Shown here: positions 15,604 to 23,398 of the stretch, piece after piece
Layout: each line of letters opens with the position of its first letter
Numbering within the stretch: the first letter of the stretch is position 1
NCBI RefSeq assembly: GCF_000376565.1
Contig: NZ_BARG01000103.1
Location: 1-58,085, forward strand
Origin: Streptomyces hokutonensis
GTDB lineage: Bacteria; Actinomycetota; Actinomycetes; Streptomycetales; Streptomycetaceae
Direction: 5' to 3'
Length of the DNA stretch: 58,085 nt
Notes under the pieces: model-generated
Told to the model about the DNA's origin: nothing
Seen by the model: only the letters and a program-made list of their open reading frames with translations
Database searches by the model: none
Made by a program: the position numbers and the translations under genes

Positions 15604-17682
15604 ATGGCGAAGGAGGACTCCGCCGTGCTGGCCGACAGACTGGCGTCCGCCCGGTTGCAGTACTTCGTCGGCAGGCAGCACGAACTGGCCCTGTTCCGCC
15701 GCGCGGCGGCCGGTGAACCGGGCGCCCCGACGGTCGTCGTGCTGCACGGACCGGGCGGCATCGGCAAGAGCGCCCTGCTCCAGCGGTTCGCCGCGGAGGC
15801 GCGCGCCATGGGCCGGCCGGTCGTGAGCGTCGACGCCCGTACGATCGACCGCTCCCCGTCGGCCTTCGAGGCGGCGACCGCCGAGGTCTTCGTCCAGGAC
15901 AACGCTGTCCTGCTCGTCGACGACTTCGAGCGCTACCGGGACATGGAGGAGTGGATACGCGACCGCTTCCTGCCCCGGTTACCGGCGGGCGCCCTGGTCG
16001 TCGTCGCCGGACGGCTCGCCCCCGACCCGCTCTGGAAGGCGGACCTCGGGTGGAGCGAGCTGCTCCAGGTCGTGCCGCTGCGGGAGTTGGGGCCGGCGGA
16101 CTCGGCGGCCCTGCTCACCTCGCAGGATGTCGACCCCTCCTCGCAGGCGGCTCTGCTCCGGTTCGCGGCGGGCCATCCCCTCGCCCTGCGACTGGCCGCG
16201 GAGGCGGCGACGCACGACAACACGTCGACGGACGAGGTCTTCTGGGCGCCGCTGCGCACGGTCGTCGACCGGCTGCTGACGCATCTGGTCGGCAAGCCGC
16301 CGTCGTCCGCGCACCGGCGGGCGCTGGAGGTGTGCGGCCATGTCGCGGACACCACCGAGGAGTTGCTGCGGGTGGCGCTCCCCGACGAGGACGCCACCGA
16401 ACTCTTCTCCTGGCTGCGGCAGTTGTCCTTCATGAAGTCGGGGCCCTTCGGGGTGCGCCCGTACGACGTCGTCCGGGACGCCCTCGACAGCGACTTCCGC
16501 TGGCGCGATCCGTCGCGCTACAGGGCCATGCACCGCACGGTGCGCCGGCACCTGATCGAGCGCGTCCGCGAGGCGCCGGAGAAGGAAGCCCTGCGCGCCG
16601 CCCGCGAGTTCAACCACATCGTCTCCAGGGCGCAGTGGCTGCGCGCGTTCCAGGGCGACCGCGCCGAAGGGGCCGTCCACGAGCAGCCGATGCGGCCGGA
16701 GGACGCCCCGGCGCTGATCGAGCTGACCCGCAGGATCGAGGGCGAGCACAACGCCCGTGTCGTCGCCCACTGGTTGACGCGTCAGCCCGAGGCGTTCCAC
16801 GTCCACCGCCGCTGCGAGTCGGGCCAACTGCTGGGATTCATGGCCTGGTTGAGGATCGACGAGCTGGACGACGAGACCCGGGCGGCCGACCCCGTGACGG
16901 CCGAGGCGTGGGACTTGGTGTCCGCGATGACACCCCCGCGCCAGGGCGAACACCTCGGTGTGGCCCGGTTCATGGTGCACGAGGAGAACCACCACCGGCC
17001 CTCGCGGTCGTGGGACCTGGTGCGCATGCGGATCGTCTTCGAGCTGCTGCGCGCCAAGCACTGCGCCTGGTCCTGTTTCGTCAGTGCCGAACCGAAGTTC
17101 TGGGCGCCGCTGATGACCTACATGGGCATGTTCCAGCCGCCCCGCCAGGCCGTCCACGCCGACCGCGGGTACGGCCTGTTCTGCCACGACTGGCGGGCGG
17201 CGCGGGTGGAGGAGTGGGCCGAGGGAATCGACGCCCGGTTGCTCGGCGGGGCACCGGCCGTGGCGGCCGCAAAGCCCAACTCCCGTCTGACGTCGCTGAG
17301 TCGGGAGGAGTCGGACGCCGCGGTCCGCGAGGCGCTGCGCGGCTGGCTCGACCCGGGCGGGCTCGCCGACAACCCGCTGCTGCGCAGCCGGCTGGTGGAG
17401 GACCTCAGCGAGGGCGACCCGGTGACCGCCCTGCGCGACCTGATCCACAAGGCCGTACAGCGGCTGAACGCCCATCCCCGCACCCGGCATCTGTACGAGG
17501 TGCTGACGGCGACGTACCACTCCACATCGACGCAGGAGGCCGTGGCGCGGAAGCTGAACCTGGCGTTCAGCACGTATCGCAGACATCTGGCCCGCGCGCT
17601 GGACGAGGTGCGCGAGACGGTGTGGGACTGGGAGGTGCACGGCCGGATCAGGGCCGAACAGGAGCCGCCGCAAGGGAGTTGA
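15604..17682 (+). CDS. STAND-type ATPase with GNAT-like middle region and C-terminal HTH, TTA codon, 692 aa
   Basis: The ATG at 15604 follows GGAAAGGA. Residues ~15-60 contain VGRQHELALF and Walker A VVLHGPGGIGKSALLQRF; Walker B is AVLLVDDFERYRD (~100). The middle (~400-540) includes GQLLGFMAWLRI, GVARFMVHEEN, AKHCAWSCFVSAEPKFW and APLMTYMGMFQ, which look like strands and motif A of a GNAT acyltransferase fold. The C-terminus (~640-680) has QEAVARKLNLAFSTYRRHL, a helix-turn-helix resembling those of the LuxR/SARP type. Codon 126 is TTA. It is probably a regulator that senses a ligand, but the GNAT-like part could be a degenerate enzyme. The gene is convergent with the kinase gene 15 nt downstream. 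Confidence 0.75.
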   Translation: MAKEDSAVLADRLASARLQYFVGRQHELALFRRAAAGEPGAPTVVVLHGPGGIGKSALLQRFAAEARAMGRPVVSVDARTIDRSPSAFEAATAEVFVQDNAVLLVDDFERYRDMEEWIRDRFLPRLPAGALVVVAGRLAPDPLWKADLGWSELLQVVPLRELGPADSAALLTSQDVDPSSQAALLRFAAGHPLALRLAAEAATHDNTSTDEVFWAPLRTVVDRLLTHLVGKPPSSAHRRALEVCGHVADTTEELLRVALPDEDATELFSWLRQLSFMKSGPFGVRPYDVVRDALDSDFRWRDPSRYRAMHRTVRRHLIERVREAPEKEALRAAREFNHIVSRAQWLRAFQGDRAEGAVHEQPMRPEDAPALIELTRRIEGEHNARVVAHWLTRQPEAFHVHRRCESGQLLGFMAWLRIDELDDETRAADPVTAEAWDLVSAMTPPRQGEHLGVARFMVHEENHHRPSRSWDLVRMRIVFELLRAKHCAWSCFVSAEPKFWAPLMTYMGMFQPPRQAVHADRGYGLFCHDWRAARVEEWAEGIDARLLGGAPAVAAAKPNSRLTSLSREESDAAVREALRGWLDPGGLADNPLLRSRLVEDLSEGDPVTALRDLIHKAVQRLNAHPRTRHLYEVLTATYHSTSTQEAVARKLNLAFSTYRRHLARALDEVRETVWDWEVHGRIRAEQEPPQGS
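15979..15981 (+). other. In-frame TTA (bldA-dependent) leucine codon
   Basis: Codon 126 of the STAND ATPase gene (375 nt after the ATG; context FLPRLPAGALV). It is the second of only two in-frame TTA codons I found in the window. Confidence 0.93.
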
Positions 17683-17697
17683 GCGCCGGCGGGGAGA

Positions 17698-19236
17698 TCA
17701 GTGCGTGACACTCACCCGCACCGTCATCGTGCCCTTGTTGTCCGAGGAGCAGGACCCGGCGAGGTCGTTCATGCCCAGTTGGAGGGTGCCGTTCCCGGTC
17801 GCTCGGAAGGTGAGTTTCCGGCCCACCGGATGGATGGGGAAGGTCTGTCTGCCCTTGAGCCGGGCGAGCAGGGTGGCGAAGGGGGCCTTGGCGTCGGCCT
17901 TGCAGTTGAGCGCGCCGTCCAGCAGGTGGTCGGTGGCGGTGTCGTATCCGGCCGGCCCGGCCATGGGCATGTTGCGGTAGTCGGCGGTCCACTGCCCCGA
18001 GACGTACCGCACGGTGACCTGGTCGCCCCGCCGGATCGTCACTCCGGTCACCGGCTGCCAGCCGGTCGCCGACTGGACGACCTGACGGGTGGTCGTCGTC
18101 TTCGGGCCCGACGCGGGCGGCAGGGTCCCGGTGAGGAAGAGTCCGCCCACAACTCCCGCCGCCAGTACGGCCGTTCCGGCCAACACCCACAGCAGCCGTC
18201 GTCCACGGGGCGAACGGGGCGGCCGGGGCCGGGAGTTGAGCGATGTCGTGTGCCGTTCGGTGGGAGTGAACAGATCACGGCCGCTCGTCATGGTGTCCGC
18301 TTCGTGCGCGGCGGCCGGAGGGGCGGACACCCGCAGGGTCGCCGACGGCAGGTGACCGGCGTCCGGCTCGCCCGCCGCCACGCGCCGGAGCGCGGCCCGC
18401 GCGCTCGCCGGTGTGAGGCGGTCGTCCGGGGACTTGCGCAGCAGCGCCTCGACGACCGGGCGCAGCGGGCCGAGCCGCTCGGTCAGGACGGGTGCCTCGT
18501 ACGCCACCGCGTGCAGGGTCGCGGGCCGCGCGGGTCTGCGGAACGGGGACTGTCCGCCGCAGACGGTGGCCAGGGTCGCGCCCAGGGACCACAGGTCGGA
18601 GGGCGGGCCGACCTCCCAGCCCATCACCCGCTCGGGCGCCATGAACTCGAGGGAGCCGACGAGTTCGCCGGTGGTCGTCAGGAACTCGCCGTCGTCGAGG
18701 GCCGCGATGCCGAAGTCGGTGAGGACGGCGCTGCCGTCGGGGCGCAGCAGGACGTTGGCGGGTTTGACGTCACGGTGCAGGGTGCCGGCCGCGTGCACGG
18801 CTTCCAGCGCGTCGAGGAGTTGCAGGCCGAGCGCGGCGGTGTGCCGCGGCGTGAGCAGCCCGGTGCCGGCGATGCTCTGGGCCAGCGAGGGGCCCTGGAC
18901 GAGTTCCATGACGATCCACAGCCGGTCCTCGTACTCGACCAGGTCGTGGACGCCGACCACATGGGGGTGCGGCACCCGGGCGACCGCGCGGGCCTCACGG
19001 ATCGCGCGGCGGACGCGGATGCGGTGCTCCTCGTCGCCGTGGGTGAGGATGTGGAGTTCCTTGGCGGCGACCGGCCGGTCCAGCAGCTGGTCGTGGGCGC
19101 GCCAGACCGTGCCCATGCCGCCTCGGCCGAGGACGTCGTGAAGCTGGTACCGACCGGCGATCAGCCGCCCCGGTCCGCGCTGTGCCTGGGGTGCAGCCTG
19201 GTGATCGCCGTCTTCGGACAACACGGTCTCTCTCAC
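17698..19236 (-). CDS. Ser/Thr protein kinase with extracellular PA-I-lectin-like domain, 512 aa
   Basis: GTG at 19236 with AAGGAA close upstream gives a short lead before the kinase; GTG at 19224 is an alternative. Kinase motifs: glycine loop LGRGGMGTVWRA (~residue 30), lysine in PVAAKELH, catalytic loop LHRDVKPANVLL (~155), LTDFGIAALDD, and GSLEFMAPERV. A Pro/Arg juxtamembrane stretch and one membrane helix (LLWVLAGTAVLAAGVVGGLF, ~345-365) follow. The ~120-residue outside domain (GWQPVTGVTIRRGDQVTVRY, HPVGRKLTFRATGNGTLQL, GMNDLAGSCSSDNKGTMTV) has the layout of LecA/PA-I-type lectin domains: Gly-Asp turn, G.W segment, Cys pair and terminal ND...DN...G calcium-type motif. It may sense a cell-wall sugar. 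Intracellular targets are unknown. Confidence 0.9.
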   Translation of the reverse strand: MRETVLSEDGDHQAAPQAQRGPGRLIAGRYQLHDVLGRGGMGTVWRAHDQLLDRPVAAKELHILTHGDEEHRIRVRRAIREARAVARVPHPHVVGVHDLVEYEDRLWIVMELVQGPSLAQSIAGTGLLTPRHTAALGLQLLDALEAVHAAGTLHRDVKPANVLLRPDGSAVLTDFGIAALDDGEFLTTTGELVGSLEFMAPERVMGWEVGPPSDLWSLGATLATVCGGQSPFRRPARPATLHAVAYEAPVLTERLGPLRPVVEALLRKSPDDRLTPASARAALRRVAAGEPDAGHLPSATLRVSAPPAAAHEADTMTSGRDLFTPTERHTTSLNSRPRPPRSPRGRRLLWVLAGTAVLAAGVVGGLFLTGTLPPASGPKTTTTRQVVQSATGWQPVTGVTIRRGDQVTVRYVSGQWTADYRNMPMAGPAGYDTATDHLLDGALNCKADAKAPFATLLARLKGRQTFPIHPVGRKLTFRATGNGTLQLGMNDLAGSCSSDNKGTMTVRVSVTH

Positions 19237-19278
19237 ATTTCCTTCGGGTCGCGGGTGCTGCCGCCTGGGACGCGGCAG

Positions 19279-19323
19279 GGCAGTGGCCCCCTCTTGTCCG
19301 GGAGGCCACTGCCTGCGTGCTGC
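19279..19323. terminator. Hairpin between the DUF3455 and kinase genes
   Basis: GGCAGTGGCC (19279-19288) pairs perfectly with GGCCACTGCC (19314-19323). It lies 9 nt downstream of the DUF3455 stop and 42 nt upstream of the kinase start on the minus strand, so it probably ends the DUF3455 transcript. Confidence 0.7.
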
Positions 19324-19331
19324 CTGTCGTG

Positions 19332-19886
19332 CTACTCGGCGGGCTTGTAGAACGCGTAGGTGGCGGTGTACTGGACGCTGACCTGGTCGGTACCCGTGCA
19401 GGCACCGGCCGGGGCGACGCCACCGTCCGTGCCCAGCCGCTGGATGTAGGAGACGCCGCCGAAGACGCCCGTGCCGCGGGTGGCGGTGGACTTCAGCAGG
19501 AGCTCCGGAATGGTGCCGGTCTTGGGCGAGTTGGCGATCGCGGAGCCGTTGACGGCGCTGCCGTCCACGGTGGACACCCACACCGGGCCACGGGAGTGGA
19601 GGGCGACGGAGCGGTGCGTGCGGTCGTTCTTGGCCCACAGGGTGGCGGCGGGCTCCAGCAGGGTCCAGGCGCCGTTGGTGCAGGTGTAGGTCTGGACGCC
19701 GGCGGCGGAGAAGACGCCGGTGAGCTTGTTGCCGTCGGGCACCTTCAGCGCGTCGGGCACGGTGACACCGAGGCGGACGGGCGGCTTCGGGGTGGCGGCC
19801 TGGCCGACGGTCGCGCTCACGAGCGTGCCGGCGGTCACGGCGGTGAGGGCCGCGGTGGTGAGGATGAGACGTCTGGCGATCTTCAT
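19332..19886 (-). CDS. Secreted DUF3455-family protein, 184 aa
   Basis: ATG at 19886 with GGAG 11 nt upstream. A typical Sec signal peptide opens the protein (MKIARRLILTTAALTAVTAG, then SATVGQAA cleavage region). The mature part has VPDALKVPDGNKLTGVFSAA, GVQTYTCTNGAWTLLEPAA, ALHSRGPVWVSTVDGSAV and the end SYIQRLGTDGGVAPAGAC, the pattern I associate with DUF3455, a fold found in bacterial and fungal secreted proteins with no known activity. Two cysteines could form a disulfide. It is upstream of the lectin-like kinase gene on the same strand but probably separated from it by a terminator. Confidence 0.82.
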   Translation of the reverse strand: MKIARRLILTTAALTAVTAGTLVSATVGQAATPKPPVRLGVTVPDALKVPDGNKLTGVFSAAGVQTYTCTNGAWTLLEPAATLWAKNDRTHRSVALHSRGPVWVSTVDGSAVNGSAIANSPKTGTIPELLLKSTATRGTGVFGGVSYIQRLGTDGGVAPAGACTGTDQVSVQYTATYAFYKPAE

Positions 19887-20200
19887 CGGTGTGTCTCCAG
19901 AGCAATTTCTGAACAGGGTCGCGATTCCTGCGACAAGGTCGCGGGTATCCGGACTTCCGGGCCGATCAGATGATCTTCGGCCCCGCTGCCGCACTGTACG
20001 GAGAATCAATCGCGGCCGACTTGCCAACTTCTGATCGATTTATGGCCAGCACTGCTCACCCACGGCGCACTCGTCCGAAACAGGTATCGCCGTCCCGTTT
20101 TCCGTTGTCCGGCACGACGGCCGCCGGTCTCCTCTACGGAAGCTCCGCCGGCCGTATCGCCGCACGGCGGAGACGTGGGTACGGACAGGAGTGTTGAGAG
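19887..20200. other. Divergent intergenic region between DUF3455 and thaumatin-like genes
   Basis: No gene was found in these 314 nt. The region is locally A/T-richer around 19975-20050 (ttctgatcgatttatgg), fitting two divergent promoters. It contains CGTCCGAA at 20072-20079, an 8-mer also present upstream of the second thaumatin-like gene at 23300-23307. No clear terminator or riboswitch is seen. Confidence 0.5.
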
Positions 20201-21199
20201 ATGCCTCGTAGACAGGCCGCCATGATCGCCGCCGCGGTCCTCACCTGCCTCGCGGTGGTGACCGGCGTACTGCTGGCCCGCGCGCAGACCGGGCCGTCGT
20301 CGGGAGACCGTACCGTCGCGGACCCGTCGCCCACCCACGCCACGGCGACCGCCAACTCCCCGTCAGTTCCCCGCACTTCGCCTACGACGACGCCGTCACC
20401 GCGGACCACGTCCTCGCCCACTCCCCGCGCGCGCAAGTCGCCCCACGTCATCGCCTCGCCGTCCCGCACGACCGCCGCCGGACAGCCGAAGGCCGTCGGC
20501 AGGCGGACCGTCACGCTGGTCAACCGGCTCGACCGGACGATCTGGCCGGCGATCGCGGCGGACCCCAAACACCCTGTGGAGGCGACGGGTTGGGTGCTGA
20601 AGCCCGGGGCCAGCGTCAGCTTCGCGGTCCCCGACCACTGGGACGTCCGGGTGTGGGCACGCACCGGCTGCAACTTCGACGCGGCCGGCGACGGCCACTG
20701 CACGACCGGGGACTGCGGCCACTTCCAGTGCGGGTCGACCTGGGGTGAATTCCCTTCCACACTGGCCGAGTTCAACCTGAACGCCTGGAACGGCATGGAC
20801 TTCTACGACGTCAGCCTGGTCGAGGGCAACAACCTGCCGATGTGGATCAACAGTTACGGCGGTTCGTCCAAGGACAGGATCGACGCGAACGGCTGTTCCG
20901 CAGCGGGATGCACCCGGGACGCCAACGCGACCTGCCCCACCGCGTTGCAGCGGATCAGGGGCGGCCGGGTCGTCGCGTGCCTCAGCGCCTGCCTGGTGTT
21001 CAAGACCGACAAGACCTGCTGCACGGGCGCCTACGCGGCGCGCCCCCAGTGCGTCCCCTCGTCGTGGCCGGTCGACTCGGCCGCCGTGTTCAAGAAGGCC
21101 GAGCCCTTCGCCTACTCCTACGTCAACGACGACGCGACCAGCGTCCTCACCTGCTCGGGAGAGTGCGGCTACCGCATCACCTGGGGAGTGAGCCCCTAG
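20201..21199 (+). CDS. Membrane-anchored or secreted thaumatin-like protein (PR-5 family), 332 aa
   Basis: ATG at 20201 with AGGAG 9 nt upstream. An N-terminal hydrophobic segment (MIAAAVLTCLAVVTGVLLA) is followed by a ~60-residue Thr/Ser/Pro linker and a complete thaumatin domain (~98-332). The family signature GDGHCTTGDCGHFQCG is present, with 14 cysteines (seven potential disulfides), and the acidic-cleft residues are recognisable in RVWARTGC, STLAEFNLN and GMDFYDVSLVEGNNLP. Plant and fungal members bind or cleave beta-1,3-glucan. It faces the ECF-GH128 gene in convergent orientation, and a second homologue lies beyond it, so all three probably concern beta-glucan. A short inverted-repeat element begins on the last base of its TAG stop. 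Confidence 0.93.
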   Translation: MPRRQAAMIAAAVLTCLAVVTGVLLARAQTGPSSGDRTVADPSPTHATATANSPSVPRTSPTTTPSPRTTSSPTPRARKSPHVIASPSRTTAAGQPKAVGRRTVTLVNRLDRTIWPAIAADPKHPVEATGWVLKPGASVSFAVPDHWDVRVWARTGCNFDAAGDGHCTTGDCGHFQCGSTWGEFPSTLAEFNLNAWNGMDFYDVSLVEGNNLPMWINSYGGSSKDRIDANGCSAAGCTRDANATCPTALQRIRGGRVVACLSACLVFKTDKTCCTGAYAARPQCVPSSWPVDSAAVFKKAEPFAYSYVNDDATSVLTCSGECGYRITWGVSP

Positions 21200-21301
21200 G
21201 ACCTGTCCGGCGGATCATGCCGCGGACGCGGGGTCTGGCACGCCCACCGGCGTTGATCAGGCGCCGAAGCTTTCCTGCGACCTGATCCGCCGGACAGGCC
21301 C
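21199..21301. mobile_element. 103-bp element with 19-bp terminal inverted repeats (MITE-like)
   Basis: GGACCTGTCCGGCGGATCA at 21199-21217 pairs with TGATCCGCCGGACAGGCCC at 21283-21301 (18 of 19). The element shares 40/45 bases at the left end and 29/32 at the right end with 41471-41735. No coding capacity is present and no target duplication is evident (left flank CTA, right flank TG). It starts on the G of the thaumatin-like gene stop codon and could serve as a terminator between two convergent genes. Confidence 0.8.
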
Positions 21302-21325
21302 TGACCGTGCGCGCGGCCGGGCCGG

Positions 21326-23188
21326 TCAGTCCGCGGACTGGAAGGCCCGGCCCGCCGCGGTCGTCGTCGTACCGTTCGTGAAGAGGCCGCTGCTCGGCTT
21401 CGCCGGGTCCGCGCCCAGCCCGAACCACGCGTAGCGCTGCACATAGGACAGGCCGTCGAGCGCCTTGGTGGACGCGGTGACGAAGTCCGCCTGCTGCTGC
21501 GCGGACGGGAAGCGGGTGCCCTGGGAGAAGTCGATCAACGCGTACTCGGTGAGCCAGATCGGCTTGTGGTAGCGCGCGTACACGGCGGCCAGGTAGGACT
21601 TGAGCTGCTGCACGGCCTGCGGGGTGCGGAAGTCGCCGCCGTACCAGTGCAGGGTGATGAAGTCGACGCGGTAGCCCTTCGCCTGGGCCCCGGACATGAA
21701 GCGGTCCAGCCAGCCGCCCGCCGTGTCCCCGCCGTAGGCGACCGCGGGGCTGCCCAGGATCTTGCCCGCCGCCATGAGCCTGGGCCACAGCTGCAGCGCC
21801 TGCTCGACCGTCATGTTCGACTGCTGCGCCATGTCCGGTTCGTTGAACCCCAGCAGATACGGGCCGTACGACCGGGCCTGGGCGAGCGAGGCGTCGGTGA
21901 CGGACTTCGCGCCCCAGATCATCGGCACGAAGGAGCCCGAGGAGGGTGTCGTGATGCCGGAGTGCTGGGTGTTCCAGGTGTAGTACCAGCTCGCCCCGCT
22001 CGCGGCGAGCGCCTGGCTCACCCCGCCGAACGTCCACACCCCGACGCCCTTCTTGGCGCCGGAGGATATGTGCACGGGGGCGGCGGGGATGTGCTTCGAG
22101 GGCGAGGGGCTCGGCTTGGCCTTCGGTGAAGGTGAAGGGGACTTGCCGGGTGTCGCCGAGGGCGTGGGGCTCGGCGTGACACTGACCACCGGAGTGGGAG
22201 ACGGCGATGCCACCGCCGTCGTAGGAGAGGAACCGCCCGTCAGCCGGGGCGCGACCAGCGCGGCCACCACGGCGACGGCGACCGCCGCCGAACCGCCCAC
22301 GAGCTGCTTGCCGCCGATACGGGCGGAGCGGCTCCCGGGCCTTCGATGCCCGCCACCGTGCCCTGAGGGAGCGGTAGTTGGGACGGCGTCCAGCAGCCGG
22401 GACACGTCGAAGTGGGCCGGTGCCGCCACCAGCGGCAGCCCGCTGAGCAGCCGGTCCATCGGGAGCAGTCCCTCGTCCAGCCCCTGGCACACCCCGCAGC
22501 CACGGATGTGCCGGGCAAAGCGCTTGCGCCACAAGGCACTTGGCGCGCCGTCCCACGTCGAGGCCGTCTCGTCCAGTTCCGCGCAGCGTGGTGCGGCGAC
22601 CAGCGCCCGCACCACGACCCGGGAGACCTCCATCTGCTTCTTCATGCGCTGCACGCGGACGGAGGCGTGCCGGTCGGAGAGCCCCAACGCACCGGCGAGG
22701 TCGGCCCGTTCGAGTTCGCCGGTCTCCTCCAGCCACCACAGGGACAGGAGTTCCTGGTCGTCCGGGTCGAGCCAGCGGGTGGCCTCGACGACCTCACGGC
22801 GCTGCTCGGTCAGCCCGAGGCGCAGGATGGTGAGTCCGGCGAAGTCGAGGGCGGGGTCGGTGATCGCCTCCGCGTCCTCAAGATGCGCCCTGCGGTCGCG
22901 GTCCGTGGCCCGCGCCTGTTCACGGTCCCGGACCTGTCTGATCGTGATGGCCACCAGCCAGGACCGGAACGCGGAGGGATCCCGCAGCTTCGGCAGCCCC
23001 CGCACCATGCGCAACAGCGTCTCCTGTACGACGTCATCGACGTCGGCGTGACCGTTCAGGGCCCGGCCGACGATGTTGTAGACCAGCGGCAGGCACTGCG
23101 TCAGCAGGTGATCCAGGGCCTGCCGGTCGCCCGCGCACGCGGCCGTCACCACGCCCGCGTCGGGGCCGCTCCTGGGCTTCTTGCGCAT
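21326..23188 (-). CDS. ECF sigma factor fused to zinc anti-sigma motif, membrane helix and GH128-type glucanase, 620 aa
   Basis: Domain order: sigma region 2 (~30-95; VYNIVGRALNGHADVDDVVQ, ETLLRMVRGLPKL, SWLVAITIRQVRDRE), sigma region 4 (~135-195; LDPDDQELLSLWWLEETGEL, LGLSDRHASVRVQRMKKQ), an anti-sigma zinc motif HIRGCGVC (~226-233, H-x3-C-x2-C), a membrane helix (AAVAVAVVAALVAPRL, ~295-312), a Ser/Pro linker, and an outside glycoside hydrolase (~375-620). The hydrolase has GVGVWTFGGVSQAL, catalytic-type GFNEPDM and IWLTEYALIDF, as in Asl1/GH128 beta-1,3-glucanases. ECF groups with such C-terminal extensions are known (I recall ECF52/53). The likely logic is that glucan outside alters the membrane part and frees the sigma domains, possibly by proteolysis. 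ATG/GTG at 23188 is divergent from the second thaumatin-like gene. Confidence 0.93.
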   Translation of the reverse strand: MRKKPRSGPDAGVVTAACAGDRQALDHLLTQCLPLVYNIVGRALNGHADVDDVVQETLLRMVRGLPKLRDPSAFRSWLVAITIRQVRDREQARATDRDRRAHLEDAEAITDPALDFAGLTILRLGLTEQRREVVEATRWLDPDDQELLSLWWLEETGELERADLAGALGLSDRHASVRVQRMKKQMEVSRVVVRALVAAPRCAELDETASTWDGAPSALWRKRFARHIRGCGVCQGLDEGLLPMDRLLSGLPLVAAPAHFDVSRLLDAVPTTAPSGHGGGHRRPGSRSARIGGKQLVGGSAAVAVAVVAALVAPRLTGGSSPTTAVASPSPTPVVSVTPSPTPSATPGKSPSPSPKAKPSPSPSKHIPAAPVHISSGAKKGVGVWTFGGVSQALAASGASWYYTWNTQHSGITTPSSGSFVPMIWGAKSVTDASLAQARSYGPYLLGFNEPDMAQQSNMTVEQALQLWPRLMAAGKILGSPAVAYGGDTAGGWLDRFMSGAQAKGYRVDFITLHWYGGDFRTPQAVQQLKSYLAAVYARYHKPIWLTEYALIDFSQGTRFPSAQQQADFVTASTKALDGLSYVQRYAWFGLGADPAKPSSGLFTNGTTTTAAGRAFQSAD

Positions 23189-23299
23189 CTGGGTTCGTTC
23201 CTCCGCGTGTGGTCCGGCCGTGGCATCTCTCTGCTTCGGAGACCGCCGACGCGCGCAAGGACTACAGAAAACAGGACAACAGAAGAAATCAGCCGGTCG

Positions 23300-23307
23300 C
23301 GTCCGAA
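23300..23307 (+). promoter_or_regulatory. Shared CGTCCGAA box upstream of the second thaumatin-like gene
   Basis: CGTCCGAA lies 99 nt before the ATG at 23399; the same 8-mer is 129 nt before the other thaumatin-like gene (20072-20079). Partial similarity continues downstream (TATCG / TGTCG). It could be part of a promoter recognised by the neighbouring ECF factor. The evidence is weak: only two instances. Confidence 0.25.
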
Positions 23308-23398
23308 TTTATGTTGTCGAGCCGCCGCCGAAAAGGTCACCGATACGCAGGACCGCATCTGGACCGCATCCGAAGAGCATCAGGAAGGCCCGAGGACG

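Noticed and set aside
21199..21301. Simple intrinsic terminator of the first thaumatin-like gene
   Set aside because: Termination is plausible, but the 103-bp length and the second copy with matching ends at 41471-41735 indicate a dispersed element rather than a plain hairpin.
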